Part shown: positions 26,990 to 37,008 of the stretch, in pieces
Layout: the number at the start of each line of letters is the position of its first letter
Position numbering within the stretch: the first letter of the stretch is position 1
From: Billgrantia montanilacus
GTDB taxonomy: Bacteria > Pseudomonadota > Gammaproteobacteria > Pseudomonadales > Halomonadaceae
Direction: 5' to 3'
Assembly (NCBI RefSeq): GCF_003336675.1
Contig: NZ_QPII01000002.1
Location: 248,001 to 312,000 of the forward strand
DNA: 64,000 nt
Translations under genes and position numbers: made by a program
The notes under the pieces: model-generated
Databases searched by the model: none
What the model was told of the DNA's origin: nothing
The model's input: only the letters and a program-made list of their open reading frames with translations

Positions 26990-29613
26990 TTGCGCTTGTC
27001 CTCCACCTGCCACCTGCCATTGTCAAAGTAGGCCTTCCAGCCGGTGGCCTTGCCCTCCTCCTCGGTCATCACGAACTGCTCCTTGGTCTTGCGCGAGAAG
27101 CGGATCTGGCTCGGGCGGCCATCGGGATCCTCGGTGGGAGCATCGAGCAGGTAGTGGTATTTCTCGGGCAGCGCCTCGGCGTGGGCCTTGAGTTCGCGCA
27201 CCAGCGGCGGACGCGTTTCCCGATTCTTGGGAAACTTGCTGGCGGCCAGGAACAGGCCGCTGGCTCCGTCGCGCAGGACATAATGATCCTCCACCTTCTG
27301 ACAGGCCAGCTCCGGCATGGGAATGGGATCCATCTTGGGCGGCGCCACTTCCCCACTCTTCAGCAGCTTGCGTGTGTTCTTGCATTCGCTGTTGGTACAG
27401 CCAAAGTACTTGCCGAAACGGCCGGACTTGAGCTGCATCTCGCTGCCGCACTTGTCGCACTCGATGGTGGGACCATCATAACCCTTGATGCGAAACCGGC
27501 CCCTCTCGACTTCGTAGCCGTCGCAGTCGGGGCTGTTGCCGCAGATATGCAACTTGCGCTGCTCGTCGATCAGGTAGCTGTCCATGGCCGTACCGCACTT
27601 GGGGCAGCGATGCTTGGCACGCAGCGCCTCGGCCTCGGCTTCCTCGTCGGCATCGGCGGCGACCGCCTCCTCGCCGGGCAGCAGGTCGATGGTGGTCTTG
27701 CAGCGCTCCTTGGGCGGCAGGTTGTAACCGCTGCAGCCCAGGAAGACGCCGGTGGAGGCCGTACGGATCTGCATCTTGCGACCGCAGGTGGGGCAATCGA
27801 TATCCGTGGGGACCGGCTGGTTCGGCCGCATGCCGTCCTCGCTCTGGGCCGCCTCAAGCTCCTGTCGGAACTCCGCATAGAAGGCATCGAGCAGCTCCCG
27901 CCAGTTGCGTTCGCCTTCGGCCACCTCGTCGAGCCCGTCTTCCATGCGTGCCGTGAAGGAGAAGTCCATCAGGTCCGGGAAGGACTCCTTGAGACGCTCG
28001 GTGACGATATCGCCCAGCTTCTCGGCGTAGAAACGTCGATTCTCCAGCTTCACGTATCCACGATCCTGGATCGTGGAGATGATCGACGCGTAGGTGGAGG
28101 GCCGGCCGATACCGCGCTTCTCCAGCTCCTTGACCAAGCTTGCCTCGGTGTAGCGAGCCGCCGGCTTGGTGAAATGCTGCTTGGGGTCAAGCGCGGCCAG
28201 GGTCATGGGGGTGCCCGTGGGCAGGTCGGGTAGCGCCTGATCCTCGTTCTTCCCCGCCGGCTTCATGACACGGGTATAACCGTCGAACTTGAGCACACGG
28301 CCCTTGGCCCGCAGCTCGTAGCCTCCGGTTTCCACGGTCAGGGTACTGGAGAGATACTCCGCCGGCGTCATCTGACAGGCCACAAACTGACGCCAGATCA
28401 ATTCATAGAGACGCTCGGCGTCACGCTCCATGCCGGCCAGTTCACCCGCCTTGCGCTGTACCTCCGAGGGGCGGATTGCCTCATGCGCTTCCTGGGCACC
28501 CTCCTTGCTCGAGTAGCGGTTGGGTGCCTCGGGCAGGTAGCGGCTGCCGAATTCGGCGTTGATATACTCGCGCACGTTCTCCACCGCGTCCTTGGACAGG
28601 TTGGTGGAGTCGGTACGCATATAGGTGATGTAGCCTGCCTCGTAGAGGCGCTGGGCCAGCGTCATGGTCTTCTTCACCGAAAAACCGAGCCGGCCGCTGG
28701 CGGCCTGCTGCAGGGTCGAGGTGATGAAGGGGGCATTCGGCTTCGAACGGGTCGGCTTGTCCTCCCGGGAGGTAATGGCAAGGCTCGCCTCACGCAGCGC
28801 GGCAATGCGCTCCATGGTTTCGGCTTCTGAGGTGGGGCGAAATGCCTTGCCGTCCTGGCGAACCAGTTCGAAGCGAACAGGCTCACCCTCGCTCGAGACC
28901 AGGTCGGCATGTACGTCCCAGAACTCCTCGGGCACGAAGGCGCGAATCTCACGCTCACGCTCAACGATCAAGCGCACGGCCACCGACTGGACGCGGCCCG
29001 CCGACAGGCCGCGAGCGACCTTGGCCCACAGCAGGGGCGACAGCATGAACCCCACCACCCTGTCCAGGAAACGACGCGCCTGCTGGGCCTCGACCCGGGG
29101 AATATTGAGACTGCCGGGCTCGGTGAAAGCCTCCTGGATGGCGTTCTTGGTGATCTCGTTGAAGACAACCCGCTTGTAGCGAGAATCCTCACCGCCGATG
29201 GTCTCCTTGAGGTGCCAGGCGATGGCCTCCCCCTCGCGATCCAGATCGGTCGCGAGGTAGACGGCGTCGGCCTTCTCGGCCAGCTTCTGAAGCTCCGCCA
29301 CGACCTTTTCCTTTCCCGGCAGGATCTCGTACTGTGCCTTCCAGCCATGTTCCGGGTCGATGCCCATGCGGCGAATCAGTTGATCCTTGGCCCTGTGCTG
29401 CTTGTACTCGGCCTTCTCCTCAGGCGACATCTTGCGGGTAGCCGCAGCCTGGCGTGCGCGCTCCTTGGGGTCGGAGGCAGCCTTGCCCGAGCCGCTGGTC
29501 GGCAGGTCGCGTATATGACCCACGCTCGACTTCACGATGAATTCGCTGCCGAGATACTTGTTGATCGTCTTGGCCTTGGCCGGCGACTCGACGATGACCA
29601 ATGACTTGCCCAT
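26986..29613 (-). CDS. topA: DNA topoisomerase I (type IA)
   Basis: Relaxes negative supercoils through a transient 5'-phosphotyrosine link. 875 residues. The TOPRIM domain ([13 protein letters not shown] ... [15 protein letters not shown]) is followed by the strand-passage domain with the active Tyr in [12 protein letters not shown]. Three C-terminal zinc ribbons are visible: CPTCGRKM ... [13 protein letters not shown] ... CDGYE, and CDKCGSEM ... ECKN. A basic C-terminal tail ends in EDKRK. It is the first gene of a unit with the DUF6586 and NYN genes. Confidence 0.98.
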   Translation of the reverse strand: MGKSLVIVESPAKAKTINKYLGSEFIVKSSVGHIRDLPTSGSGKAASDPKERARQAAATRKMSPEEKAEYKQHRAKDQLIRRMGIDPEHGWKAQYEILPGKEKVVAELQKLAEKADAVYLATDLDREGEAIAWHLKETIGGEDSRYKRVVFNEITKNAIQEAFTEPGSLNIPRVEAQQARRFLDRVVGFMLSPLLWAKVARGLSAGRVQSVAVRLIVEREREIRAFVPEEFWDVHADLVSSEGEPVRFELVRQDGKAFRPTSEAETMERIAALREASLAITSREDKPTRSKPNAPFITSTLQQAASGRLGFSVKKTMTLAQRLYEAGYITYMRTDSTNLSKDAVENVREYINAEFGSRYLPEAPNRYSSKEGAQEAHEAIRPSEVQRKAGELAGMERDAERLYELIWRQFVACQMTPAEYLSSTLTVETGGYELRAKGRVLKFDGYTRVMKPAGKNEDQALPDLPTGTPMTLAALDPKQHFTKPAARYTEASLVKELEKRGIGRPSTYASIISTIQDRGYVKLENRRFYAEKLGDIVTERLKESFPDLMDFSFTARMEDGLDEVAEGERNWRELLDAFYAEFRQELEAAQSEDGMRPNQPVPTDIDCPTCGRKMQIRTASTGVFLGCSGYNLPPKERCKTTIDLLPGEEAVAADADEEAEAEALRAKHRCPKCGTAMDSYLIDEQRKLHICGNSPDCDGYEVERGRFRIKGYDGPTIECDKCGSEMQLKSGRFGKYFGCTNSECKNTRKLLKSGEVAPPKMDPIPMPELACQKVEDHYVLRDGASGLFLAASKFPKNRETRPPLVRELKAHAEALPEKYHYLLDAPTEDPDGRPSQIRFSRKTKEQFVMTEEEGKATGWKAYFDNGRWQVEDKRK

Positions 29614-29881
29614 AGTGCTCCACTTTCTGCGCGGCGGGGACCCGATGGTCCCCCCTGACGGTTCCGGCCCGCCTGTCCGAGCGGACGATCCTCGCGGGGT
29701 GAAAAATCCGCTTACCCTACCCCAGCAACCCTCTTTGCGCCAGTCACGGCCCTAATGACGGCACGGAACCAGCACTCTGAACGTAGCAGCAAGGCAGGGC
29801 TGCTGTCGTTTACTTCGCCGCCTGCCCCGCCAACATCCTCCCCCAAAGCGGGCCCGCCAATGCTCCTTCTATAAAAGGCGG
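29614..29881. other. Gap between topA and the DUF3141 gene
   Basis: No gene was recognised. The side near 29613 should carry the topA promoter; no consensus hexamer pair is obvious. The other end holds the terminator of the DUF3141 gene. Confidence 0.4.
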
Positions 29882-29912
29882 GTGCCCCCGTTGATGGAAT
29901 CGACGGGGGCAC
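29882..29912 (-). terminator. Rho-independent terminator of the DUF3141 gene
   Basis: GTGCCCCCGT and ACGGGGGCAC form a perfect 10 bp stem with an 11-base loop. On the minus strand it is followed by CCGCCTTTTAT, giving a short U-rich tract. It starts 18 bases after the stop codon. Confidence 0.75.
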
Positions 29913-29929
29913 GGTAGCGAAGGAAACAA

Positions 29930-32452
29930 TCAGCGCTTGCGCGGTTTACGGGTCGCCTTCGGCTTGGGTTTGGGCTCGGCCTGCTTGGACTCGGCCTGCT
30001 TGGCACCCGGCTTGGGCTCGGCCTGCTTAGGCTCGGTCTGCTTAGCAACCGGCTTGGGCTCGGCCTGCTTGGCAACCGGCTTGGGCTCGGCCTGCTTGGC
30101 AACCGGCTTGGGCTCGGCCTGCTTGGCAACCGGCTTGGACTCGGCCTGCCTGTCTTCCAGCAGTTTCTCGACCTCCCCACGGGCCATCGCCTCGGCCTTG
30201 GCGCCACTCTCTACGTCCGCATGCAACTCGGCGATTGCCTGGCGCTGACCTGCCGGATCGACCCGCTCCAGCGCCTTGCCGAAGAGTTCCCGGACGTGAT
30301 CGTAACGCTTGCTTGCGCGCTCGTTGAGGTCACCGCTGGCGGCCAGCACATGATCGATATGCTCCAGGTGGCCGCGTATCTCATCGGCCTTCTCCCCCAG
30401 CAGCAGCTCCGGGATAGCCTCGAGGGCTGCTTCCCGGTCAAGCTTGAGGATGAAGAACTGGTCACGCACTAATTGCTTGAAGTCGGCCAGGTTACGCCCC
30501 GGCTCGAGTTCAGCCCGTGAAGCCCGCAGCCGCTTGAAGTTGCGCTCATCGGTTGTAGGTGATCCGCCCAGCACATGGATCACGGAGCGCATCACGGCTT
30601 CGTGGCTGCCACCCTCGGCGACCCGATGACGCAGCTCATCCTGGCGACGCTCGATGAAGCGGCGATGCTCGGGCTCGCTCCCCGGGCGACGGCGGTGAAT
30701 GTGCGCATCGCCTCCCAGGCCTACCATAGCCTGCAGCAACGGTTGACCATAGACCTGCAGAAACAGCTGCTCGGTGGCGTTGTCGCGCATTTCACGCCAG
30801 GCGTCGAGCCCCCGAGTCAGCTGGTCCGAGGCAATACCTTCGAAAGTACGGAAGATATTGTCTTTCCCCACCGGATGACGATCCTCGCGCACCCAGTCGG
30901 CCAATACGGGCAGCGGCACGGATAGCGGATTGCGATCCGAGAGCAGCTTGTAGCCCAGGCGAATGGGGTGCATGCGACGGATAAGCCGCGACGCCTCGGG
31001 CGTCATCACTCCGCGCACCCATGGTTGGACGAAGAGTCGATACAGCCCCAGGTTGATCTCGGACACCCGTGCCACCGTAGCGAAACGCGTGTCGTCTTCT
31101 TCGCTATGGCGGATGACGTCCCGATTCATTCCCTCGATGGAGCGGGGCTTGAACTCGAGCAGGTAGTCCCGCTCGATCAGCTCCGCATCACTACGCTCGG
31201 CCGCAGTCGTCACCGTGGTCTCATAGAGCCCCGGAGGCAATACGTCGATGTAATCGATGTTGGCCGTGAATTCGGTATGTTCCTTGCGGGAGACACTGCC
31301 CGACACGAAGATTCCCAGGTGGCCGGTGGTGTCATGCACGCAATAGACGATGGTCTGATCGCTGGCGATGATATCGTCCACGTCTTCATAGAGGTCTCGC
31401 ACCCAGCCCAGCGCTTGAGGCGGCGGCGTGATGTCATCACCCTGCGAGCAGAACACCACGACCGGGGAGCGCACGTTGCGCAGGTCGATGCGTCGGCCGT
31501 CGGAAGTGACCAGCTGCGAGGTGGAGAGTCGATTGCCGATGAAGAGGTTATCGACGATGTACTGGATTTCCTCTCCACCAAGCACCACGTGGCCGCCCCA
31601 CCAGCGCTCGAAATTCAGATAACGGTCGGCTTCGGTGTCGACATTGGCGAACAGCTGGTACTGCTTGTTCCACCAGGTGTTCGCCGGATTGAGCCTTTCG
31701 AAGTTCTGCACCAGCATGGCGCCGTCGAACAGGCCGCTACCGATGTCGCTGGCCAACGTGGTCATCCAACTGCCACCGGACATGCCGCCGGTATACCGCA
31801 TCGGTGCCTTGCCCCGCTCGCCGGCCCAGTAGGAGAGCGGCGCACCGGCAATCAGGATCGGCCCGAACAGGTCTGGCTCGAGTGATGCCGCCATCATGAT
31901 CTGCCATCCGGCCTGGCAGTTGCCCACCACCATCGGCTTTTCCGCGGCCTCGGGATGCAGCTCGATGACACGGCGCAGGAAGGCGATCTCCGCCTCCACC
32001 ACATCCTCCACCGTCTGGCCTTCTTCGGGGTAAGGCAAGAAGCCGATGAAGTAGCAGGGGTGACCGGCACGCAGGGCAACACCGATCTCGCTGTCGGGCT
32101 TGAAGCCACCGATGCCCGGGCCGTGTCCCGCCCGCGGATCCACGACCACGAAGGGACGGGACTGGAGGTCAAGCTCGACATTGGACGGTGGCAGGATTCG
32201 CATCAACTCATAGTTGACCGGTCGCGGCAGTGTGCGGCCATCCATGACGACCTCGGCCTCGAAACCCAGCACGTTGGGCTTGGATTTCTCGATATGCTCC
32301 AGGTACTGGTTACCGCGCTCGCGCATGACGTCCATGTACAACACGCTGCGTTCGACGGCATCACGCCAGTAGTCGAACGCGGCACGGCCGAAACCGAAGG
32401 GATCCAGAAAGGTCATCGCCTCTTCAGGCGGTGTCGGCATCAGTGAGTTCAT
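29930..32452 (-). CDS. DUF3141 protein: PHA-synthase-like alpha/beta hydrolase with Lys/Pro repeat tail
   Basis: Large soluble protein of 840 residues related to class III poly(3-hydroxyalkanoate) synthases. A lipase-box-like elbow, GNCQAG, puts Cys179 in the nucleophile position, as in PhaC; the other triad candidates are Asp339/340 in CSQGDDITPP and His378 in HDTTGHLG. A long helical region follows to about residue 760. The last 70 residues repeat KPVAKQAEP four times, then a basic end (KPKATRKPRKR), recalling phasin tails that bind DNA or granules. The ATG at 32452 has GGAG upstream. Function is not established; a role at PHA granules or as a hydrolase is inference. Confidence 0.85.
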   Translation of the reverse strand: MNSLMPTPPEEAMTFLDPFGFGRAAFDYWRDAVERSVLYMDVMRERGNQYLEHIEKSKPNVLGFEAEVVMDGRTLPRPVNYELMRILPPSNVELDLQSRPFVVVDPRAGHGPGIGGFKPDSEIGVALRAGHPCYFIGFLPYPEEGQTVEDVVEAEIAFLRRVIELHPEAAEKPMVVGNCQAGWQIMMAASLEPDLFGPILIAGAPLSYWAGERGKAPMRYTGGMSGGSWMTTLASDIGSGLFDGAMLVQNFERLNPANTWWNKQYQLFANVDTEADRYLNFERWWGGHVVLGGEEIQYIVDNLFIGNRLSTSQLVTSDGRRIDLRNVRSPVVVFCSQGDDITPPPQALGWVRDLYEDVDDIIASDQTIVYCVHDTTGHLGIFVSGSVSRKEHTEFTANIDYIDVLPPGLYETTVTTAAERSDAELIERDYLLEFKPRSIEGMNRDVIRHSEEDDTRFATVARVSEINLGLYRLFVQPWVRGVMTPEASRLIRRMHPIRLGYKLLSDRNPLSVPLPVLADWVREDRHPVGKDNIFRTFEGIASDQLTRGLDAWREMRDNATEQLFLQVYGQPLLQAMVGLGGDAHIHRRRPGSEPEHRRFIERRQDELRHRVAEGGSHEAVMRSVIHVLGGSPTTDERNFKRLRASRAELEPGRNLADFKQLVRDQFFILKLDREAALEAIPELLLGEKADEIRGHLEHIDHVLAASGDLNERASKRYDHVRELFGKALERVDPAGQRQAIAELHADVESGAKAEAMARGEVEKLLEDRQAESKPVAKQAEPKPVAKQAEPKPVAKQAEPKPVAKQTEPKQAEPKPGAKQAESKQAEPKPKPKATRKPRKR
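30034..30141 (-). repeat. Four 27 bp tandem repeats inside the DUF3141 gene
   Basis: Units at 30034-30060, 30061-30087, 30088-30114 and 30115-30141. The middle two are identical and the outer ones differ by two bases and one base. Each encodes the nonapeptide KPVAKQAEP or a near variant, keeping the reading frame, so copy number may vary between strains. Confidence 0.93.
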
Positions 32453-32610
32453 GTGCGACTCCAGGGTTCGCTGGCACCGATTGTGTCGGCACCAGGAGGG
32501 AGATTGATTGCTGCAATGCAACAATCATAGTACGTAGGGGGACATGCTGACGAGTCATTTTATTGAAATTCTGTATCCAAAATTCGCAACCCTCTGTTTT
32601 GTAATGTTAA

Positions 32611-33549
32611 TCAAGAATAACTAGCCGATACCTGCCACTCCGTCATTGCCCGCCGCTCCCTGCGTTCCGCTTCGGCGGCATCACGCCCCCAAACCAGCAA
32701 CCTCGCGTCTGGCGCGCCGACACCATCACCTCGAGGCCGGTCGAGCCTGACCCCTGGCCCGCCGCTCAGAAAGCCCCCCGAGAGCGACAGCAAGCGCAAG
32801 CGCGCCTGGCCGGGACGACCCGGCCCATGCCCCATGTGCCCCACCCGTGGACGCCGCAGGCGACCGCCGCCGACCAGACGCAGCTGCTCTACAGCGAGGT
32901 CGAGCCCGGTAAGCACTTCGGCAAGGCCCTCATAGCCCGTCAAGCCGGGCCGCATGTAGGCGAACCCCAGTCGATTGCCCACCAATGTGAAGCTGAGCGT
33001 CGCCAGGCCGACCAGCCCAGCCGACTGGGCGCCTTTGACAGCAAGCTGGCCCAGATAGGCGCGCTGCTCCGGCGTCAGTCTGTCACTTGGTGCCACCGCA
33101 AGACCGCCATCGAGAATCTCATGCTCGATCAGGGCCAACGCCTGTCCCCGGGCGTCGACCAGTACCGGCAGATGCAGGGGAGGCGACCCATCTTCCAAGT
33201 GGCTGAGCGGGACTCCCGCTTCCCGCATCAGCTGACGGCCAGCCGACAGATCGTGCAGTGTCGCAAGCAGGCTGACACAGGGTCCGACAAACGCCAGACC
33301 GGCCTGGCGGCAGGCCTTTGCCAGGGCTATCTGGACGTCGGCCCCCGCCTCGGCGGGATGCAGCAGATCGCAGCCCAGCCGACGGGCATGCCCCATCAGC
33401 TCGTCGCCGACCTTGCCATCACTGCCGTGCCAGTCCAGCCCCAGCTCGGTACACGCCTGGCCGGCACGCAGCGCCTCCAGGCCACTGCCCACCACCATGA
33501 CCGATTGCCTGGCGCTAGGCTGCCCGACAGCACTGTCGCTAGGTTTCAT
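32611..33549 (-). CDS. Biotin-carboxylase-derived protein lacking ATP-lid and catalytic residues (pseudoenzyme)
   Basis: Protein of 312 residues that aligns end to end with AccC encoded in this same window, but with major losses. Residues 16-40 match the N-domain start. LLHPAEAG (63-70), AGLAFVGP (84-91) and AGVPLS (111-116) follow. Residues 204-230 (GYEGLAEVLTGLDLAVEQLRLVGGG) parallel the AccC segment with [25 protein letters not shown] ... LLVWGRDAAEAERR (263-297) matches the C-terminal domain. Absent are the glycine-rich ATP lid (GGGGRGM), the lysines around it, and the acidic [11 protein letters not shown] motif (here AYMRPGLTGYEG). The ATG at 33549 has AAAGG upstream. It is divergent from a LysR gene 112 bp away, its likely regulator. 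Confidence 0.72.
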   Translation of the reverse strand: MKPSDSAVGQPSARQSVMVVGSGLEALRAGQACTELGLDWHGSDGKVGDELMGHARRLGCDLLHPAEAGADVQIALAKACRQAGLAFVGPCVSLLATLHDLSAGRQLMREAGVPLSHLEDGSPPLHLPVLVDARGQALALIEHEILDGGLAVAPSDRLTPEQRAYLGQLAVKGAQSAGLVGLATLSFTLVGNRLGFAYMRPGLTGYEGLAEVLTGLDLAVEQLRLVGGGRLRRPRVGHMGHGPGRPGQARLRLLSLSGGFLSGGPGVRLDRPRGDGVGAPDARLLVWGRDAAEAERRERRAMTEWQVSASYS

Positions 33550-33661
33550 GAAGCCTTTCCTCGTGGATGCCGAAAACCGGGCATGACCGCTGCCCGCAGG
33601 CGGTGATAGCATGAATTCCGATGTTCAATGGGTGCCTGGCGCCCCTCCAGCGGATTGATCG

Positions 33662-34651
33662 ATGACCACGCCAAGCCTGCTGAACCGCCTGACCTTTCGC
33701 CAACTCCAGGTCTTCCAGGCCGTGTATCGCCAACACTCCTACTCGCGGGCGGCCCAAACGCTGGGACTGACCCAGCCGGCGGTCAGCGCGCAGATCCGCC
33801 AGTTGGAACAGGTCATCGGCCAGCCCCTCTTCAAGTACACCGGCAAGACCCTGCATGTGCTGCCCGCCGCCGATGCACTATCGGCCTCGACCCTGGCCAT
33901 CTTCGGCCAGGTCTCACGACTGCAGATGGCACTCTCGGACATGGCCGGCACCATCTCAGGGGAACTCAACCTGGCGGCCGTTTCCACCGCGCAATACGTT
34001 GTGCCCCACCTGATCGCACGCTTCCGCGCGCACTATCCCAATGTCCAGGTGCGCCTGCAGGTCTGCAACCGCAGCCAGGCTCTGGAGCGCCTGGCCGAGC
34101 GCCGCGACGACCTGGTAATCATGGCCATGGTGCCCGAAGACGACGACAACCTGATCTTCATGCCGATCCTGGAAAACGAACTGATACCGGTGGTGTGGCC
34201 CGGGCACCCGCTGCTGGCGGCCGCCACCCCCACCCTGGAAGACCTGGCCCAGCACTATCTACTGATGCGCGAGTCAGGATCCGGGGTTCGCACCGCCTTC
34301 GAGCAGCAGGCGGCCGAACAGGACGTCCCCCTGCCCCACACCATGGAGCTTGGTACCAACGAAGCCATCAAGCAGGGTGTGATGGCGCACCTGGGCGTTG
34401 CGGTCCTGCCACGGCTGGCCGTCAAGCTGGAGCTGGGAGCGGGCCTGCTGGCCGAACTCACCCTGCCTGGCTTTCCCCTGCGCCGCTCCTGGTGCACGGT
34501 CTATCCCCGAGATCGCTTCCCCACCCCGGTGACGGAGCTATTCCTGCGCTTCGTGCGCGAGCGACTCGGCGAATTCGACGCTCATTTCAAGGCGCCACCC
34601 AAGCCGATTCCGGATCACGGCGTGGTGTGCCTGCCAATTCAGCCGACCTGA
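33662..34651 (+). CDS. LysR-type transcriptional regulator
   Basis: DNA-binding regulator of 329 residues. An N-terminal winged helix-turn-helix (about 12-70) contains HSYSRAAQTLGLTQPAVSAQIRQLE. It is followed by a periplasmic-binding-protein-like effector domain with SGELNLAAVSTAQYVVPHLI and GVMAHLGVAVLPRLAV. It somewhat resembles the CbbR subgroup, but no RuBisCO genes are near. The closest divergent gene is the biotin-carboxylase-like pseudoenzyme, which it probably controls from the shared 112 bp gap. Ligand unknown. Confidence 0.92.
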   Translation: MTTPSLLNRLTFRQLQVFQAVYRQHSYSRAAQTLGLTQPAVSAQIRQLEQVIGQPLFKYTGKTLHVLPAADALSASTLAIFGQVSRLQMALSDMAGTISGELNLAAVSTAQYVVPHLIARFRAHYPNVQVRLQVCNRSQALERLAERRDDLVIMAMVPEDDDNLIFMPILENELIPVVWPGHPLLAAATPTLEDLAQHYLLMRESGSGVRTAFEQQAAEQDVPLPHTMELGTNEAIKQGVMAHLGVAVLPRLAVKLELGAGLLAELTLPGFPLRRSWCTVYPRDRFPTPVTELFLRFVRERLGEFDAHFKAPPKPIPDHGVVCLPIQPT

Positions 34652-34834
34652 GCCACGGCGCGCCCGCCTCGGCTGTCCCCTCCCAGGGCGAATATGGTAG
34701 ATTAGCGGCCTGCGTCCAACGTATCAATCTGCGCGCCATGCAGCGCTCGTGACGTTGTCGTCGCCCCTTCCGGGCGCCTTCGACGTACAGCCACATGGCC
34801 CTGGCAGCCGCCGAGTGGAGGGGCTCACACCCTT

Positions 34835-35887
34835 ATGAGCGACAGCACCTCAAAACGCGTGCCCAGCGGTGAGAAATTCCGCAATGAACACGGCATGGCC
34901 GTAATCAAGGATGGCATCAAGCAGCGCAAGCAGGTCGAAGAGCAGCCCGAGCCGGGCCGGAAGCCCCAGTGGCTGCGTGCCCAGATCCCCGGTGGCGAGC
35001 GCTTCGAGGCGGTCAAGAAGAATGTCAGCACACACCGCCTGAGCACCGTCTGCACCGAGTCGCACTGCCCCAACATGGGTGAGTGCTGGAGCAACGGCAC
35101 GGCCACCATCATGCTGATGGGGTCGGTGTGCACGCGTGCCTGCCGCTTCTGCGCCGTGGATACCGGCAACCCCAGGGGCTGGCTCGACAGCGAGGAGCCT
35201 GCCAACACCGCCAAGTCGGTGGAGCTGATGGGGCTACGCTACGTGGTGCTGACCTCGGTGGATCGCGACGACCTGCCCGATGGCGGTGCGACGCACTACG
35301 CCGATTGCATCCGCGCCATCAAGGCGAACACGCCCAAGGTGGTGGTGGAAGCCCTCACCCCCGATTTCGACGGCGACCCGCAGGCCATCGAGCGCGTCGT
35401 CGATTCCGGCCTGGAAGTCTTTGCCCAGAACGTCGAGACGGTGGAGCGCCTTACGCACCGGGTACGCGACCCGCGTGCCGGCTACCGCAAGACGCTCGAC
35501 GTGCTGGCCCATGCCAAGCGATACAAGCCGGAGGTCCTGACCAAGACCAGCCTCATGCTGGGCCTGGGCGAGACCGAGGAGGAGATCCTGGCCACCCTCG
35601 ACGACCTGCGCGCCATCGGCGTGGATATCGTCACCCTCGGCCAGTACCTGCGCCCCACGCGAAACCATCTGCCGGTCGAGCGCTGGGTCACCCCCCAGGA
35701 GTTCGAACGCTATCGTCAGTTGGGGCTGGAAAAGGGCTTTCTGGAAGTGGCCTCGGGGCCACTGGTGCGCTCCAGCTATCGCGCCGACCAGGTTTTCGAG
35801 AAAAACAATCTCGGTCTCGCAGCGCCCGCCGAGGTGCCGGGCCAGGGAGCAGATACCAACCGTATCGACGCCATCAACGTCGGCTAG
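34835..35887 (+). CDS. lipA: Lipoyl synthase
   Basis: Radical SAM enzyme that inserts two sulfurs into protein-bound octanoyl groups. 350 residues. The auxiliary cluster motif is [12 protein letters not shown] and the radical-SAM motif CTRACRFC. The N-terminal extension of about 60 residues is charged and typical of some gammaproteobacteria. The C-terminal RSSYRAD motif gives a ligand to the auxiliary cluster. lipB and ybeD lie convergently downstream across a terminator. A TAGATT preceded by TGG, about 130 bp upstream, is a possible extended -10. Confidence 0.98.
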   Translation: MSDSTSKRVPSGEKFRNEHGMAVIKDGIKQRKQVEEQPEPGRKPQWLRAQIPGGERFEAVKKNVSTHRLSTVCTESHCPNMGECWSNGTATIMLMGSVCTRACRFCAVDTGNPRGWLDSEEPANTAKSVELMGLRYVVLTSVDRDDLPDGGATHYADCIRAIKANTPKVVVEALTPDFDGDPQAIERVVDSGLEVFAQNVETVERLTHRVRDPRAGYRKTLDVLAHAKRYKPEVLTKTSLMLGLGETEEEILATLDDLRAIGVDIVTLGQYLRPTRNHLPVERWVTPQEFERYRQLGLEKGFLEVASGPLVRSSYRADQVFEKNNLGLAAPAEVPGQGADTNRIDAINVG

Positions 35888-35916
35888 TGTCGCTGAGCAC
35901 CGTTAGAACGGAAACA

Positions 35917-35946
35917 GCAGCGCGCGCCATCACTGGCGCGCGCTGC
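35917..35946. terminator. Strong hairpin between convergent lipA and lipB
   Basis: A perfect 13 bp GC-rich stem (GCAGCGCGCGCCA and its complement) with a 4-base loop, shared by the convergent lipA and lipB transcripts. No long U-run. Confidence 0.7.
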
Positions 35947-35966
35947 ACATCAATCAATGGCCCTGC

Positions 35967-36620
35967 TCAAGGACTGGGCGCCAACCGCTCAGTACTGCGG
36001 ATATCTCTTCCCAGCTCATGGGCCAGGCACTCGGCGAGGCGTTCGCCCACCGCCTCGGCCCCGGGGCAGTCGGTGACCAGGTCGGCCAGACGCGTCATGG
36101 CCATGCCCGCGTAGCCGCAGGGGTTGATGCGGTCGAAGGGGGAAAGATCCCCATCGACGTTGAGTGCTACCCCATGAAAACTCGCCCCGCGACGAATGCG
36201 CAGCCCCAGCGAGGCGATCTTGGCCTGACCCACGTAGACGCCGGGGGCATCGGGCCGCGCTCGCGCCTCCACATCGAACTCCGCCAGCACGGTGATCACG
36301 GCATTCTCCAGGGCTGAAACCAGATCGCGCACGCCAAGCCGAGCACGGCGTACATCCAATAGCGGATAGAGCACCACCTGTCCGGGGCCATGATAGGTCA
36401 CCTGGCCGCCGCGATCGGTCTGTACCACGGGGATATCGCCCGTCATCAGCAGATGCTCCGGCTTGCCGGCCTGGCCCTGGGTGAACACCGGATCGTGTTC
36501 CACCAGCCACAGCTGGTCGGGAGTATGCTCGTCACGAGTATCGGTCAGCGTGCGCATGGCCTGCCAGACCGGTTCGTAGGCGCGGCGGCCCAGGCGATGG
36601 AGCTCAAGCTCGCCCATCAA
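35967..36620 (-). CDS. lipB: Octanoyl-[acyl-carrier-protein] octanoyltransferase
   Basis: Transfers octanoate from ACP to lipoyl domains, the step before LipA. 217 residues. The catalytic pair is visible: Lys in GQAKIASLG and Cys in NPCGYAGM. The [12 protein letters not shown] motif near residue 70 is conserved. The start overlaps the ybeD stop by 4 bp (ATGA), indicating coupling. Length is normal. Confidence 0.97.
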   Translation of the reverse strand: MMGELELHRLGRRAYEPVWQAMRTLTDTRDEHTPDQLWLVEHDPVFTQGQAGKPEHLLMTGDIPVVQTDRGGQVTYHGPGQVVLYPLLDVRRARLGVRDLVSALENAVITVLAEFDVEARARPDAPGVYVGQAKIASLGLRIRRGASFHGVALNVDGDLSPFDRINPCGYAGMAMTRLADLVTDCPGAEAVGERLAECLAHELGRDIRSTERLAPSP

Positions 36621-36943
36621 ACCACCATGTGGACGCGCCCGGTTGCCTTGAGCTCGGCGAACAGCGCCTTGAGCTGGGCTTCACCGGTGGCACGCATGGT
36701 CAGCCGCACCGACTGAAAGCGTGCGTTGCGGCTCTCCACCACTTCCAGCGTCGTTGCATCGAACTCGCTGTCGTGGCGAGACACCACTTGGCAGACCACG
36801 GCCGCGAAGTCCTCGGCGGCGTCCCCCACCACCTTGATCGGGTAGTCGCAGGGGAAGGTGATCGTGGGCGGCGCCCCAGGGGCGGCTGTCTTCGTCTTTG
36901 CTGCCCGACGCAAGTCGCGCAGGTTCCTGTCGGTCATGACCAT
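36617..36943 (-). CDS. ybeD: YbeD-family (DUF493) protein
   Basis: Small cytoplasmic protein of 108 residues, ferredoxin-like ACT-type fold. The family occurs between dacA and lipB in many gammaproteobacteria and is proposed to influence lipoate metabolism. Conserved features are [13 protein letters not shown] and the [13 protein letters not shown] region. The N-terminus is about 20 residues longer and more basic than in E. coli. An ATG at 36937 is an alternative start. Confidence 0.9.
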   Translation of the reverse strand: MVMTDRNLRDLRRAAKTKTAAPGAPPTITFPCDYPIKVVGDAAEDFAAVVCQVVSRHDSEFDATTLEVVESRNARFQSVRLTMRATGEAQLKALFAELKATGRVHMVV

Positions 36944-36961
36944 CTACCCTTCAGAACATTT

Positions 36962-36978
36962 CCGAGTATTTTACTCGG
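36962..36978. repeat. 7 bp inverted repeat upstream of ybeD
   Basis: CCGAGTA-TTT-TACTCGG lies 19 bp upstream of ybeD, between it and an inverted-repeat element. It could be an operator or a read-through attenuator; the sequence does not decide. Confidence 0.4.
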
Positions 36979-37008
36979 CTATTTAACACGACCCAAGGAC
37001 CGCCCAGG

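Noticed and set aside
30034..30141. The tandem repeats as a possible CRISPR array
   Set aside because: The units are contiguous without spacers and encode an in-frame KPVAKQAEP peptide.
29930..32524. The DUF3141 gene as a regular PHA synthase (phaC)
   Set aside because: It is much longer, and its overall sequence differs from class I-IV PhaC outside the triad, so only distant relation is claimed.
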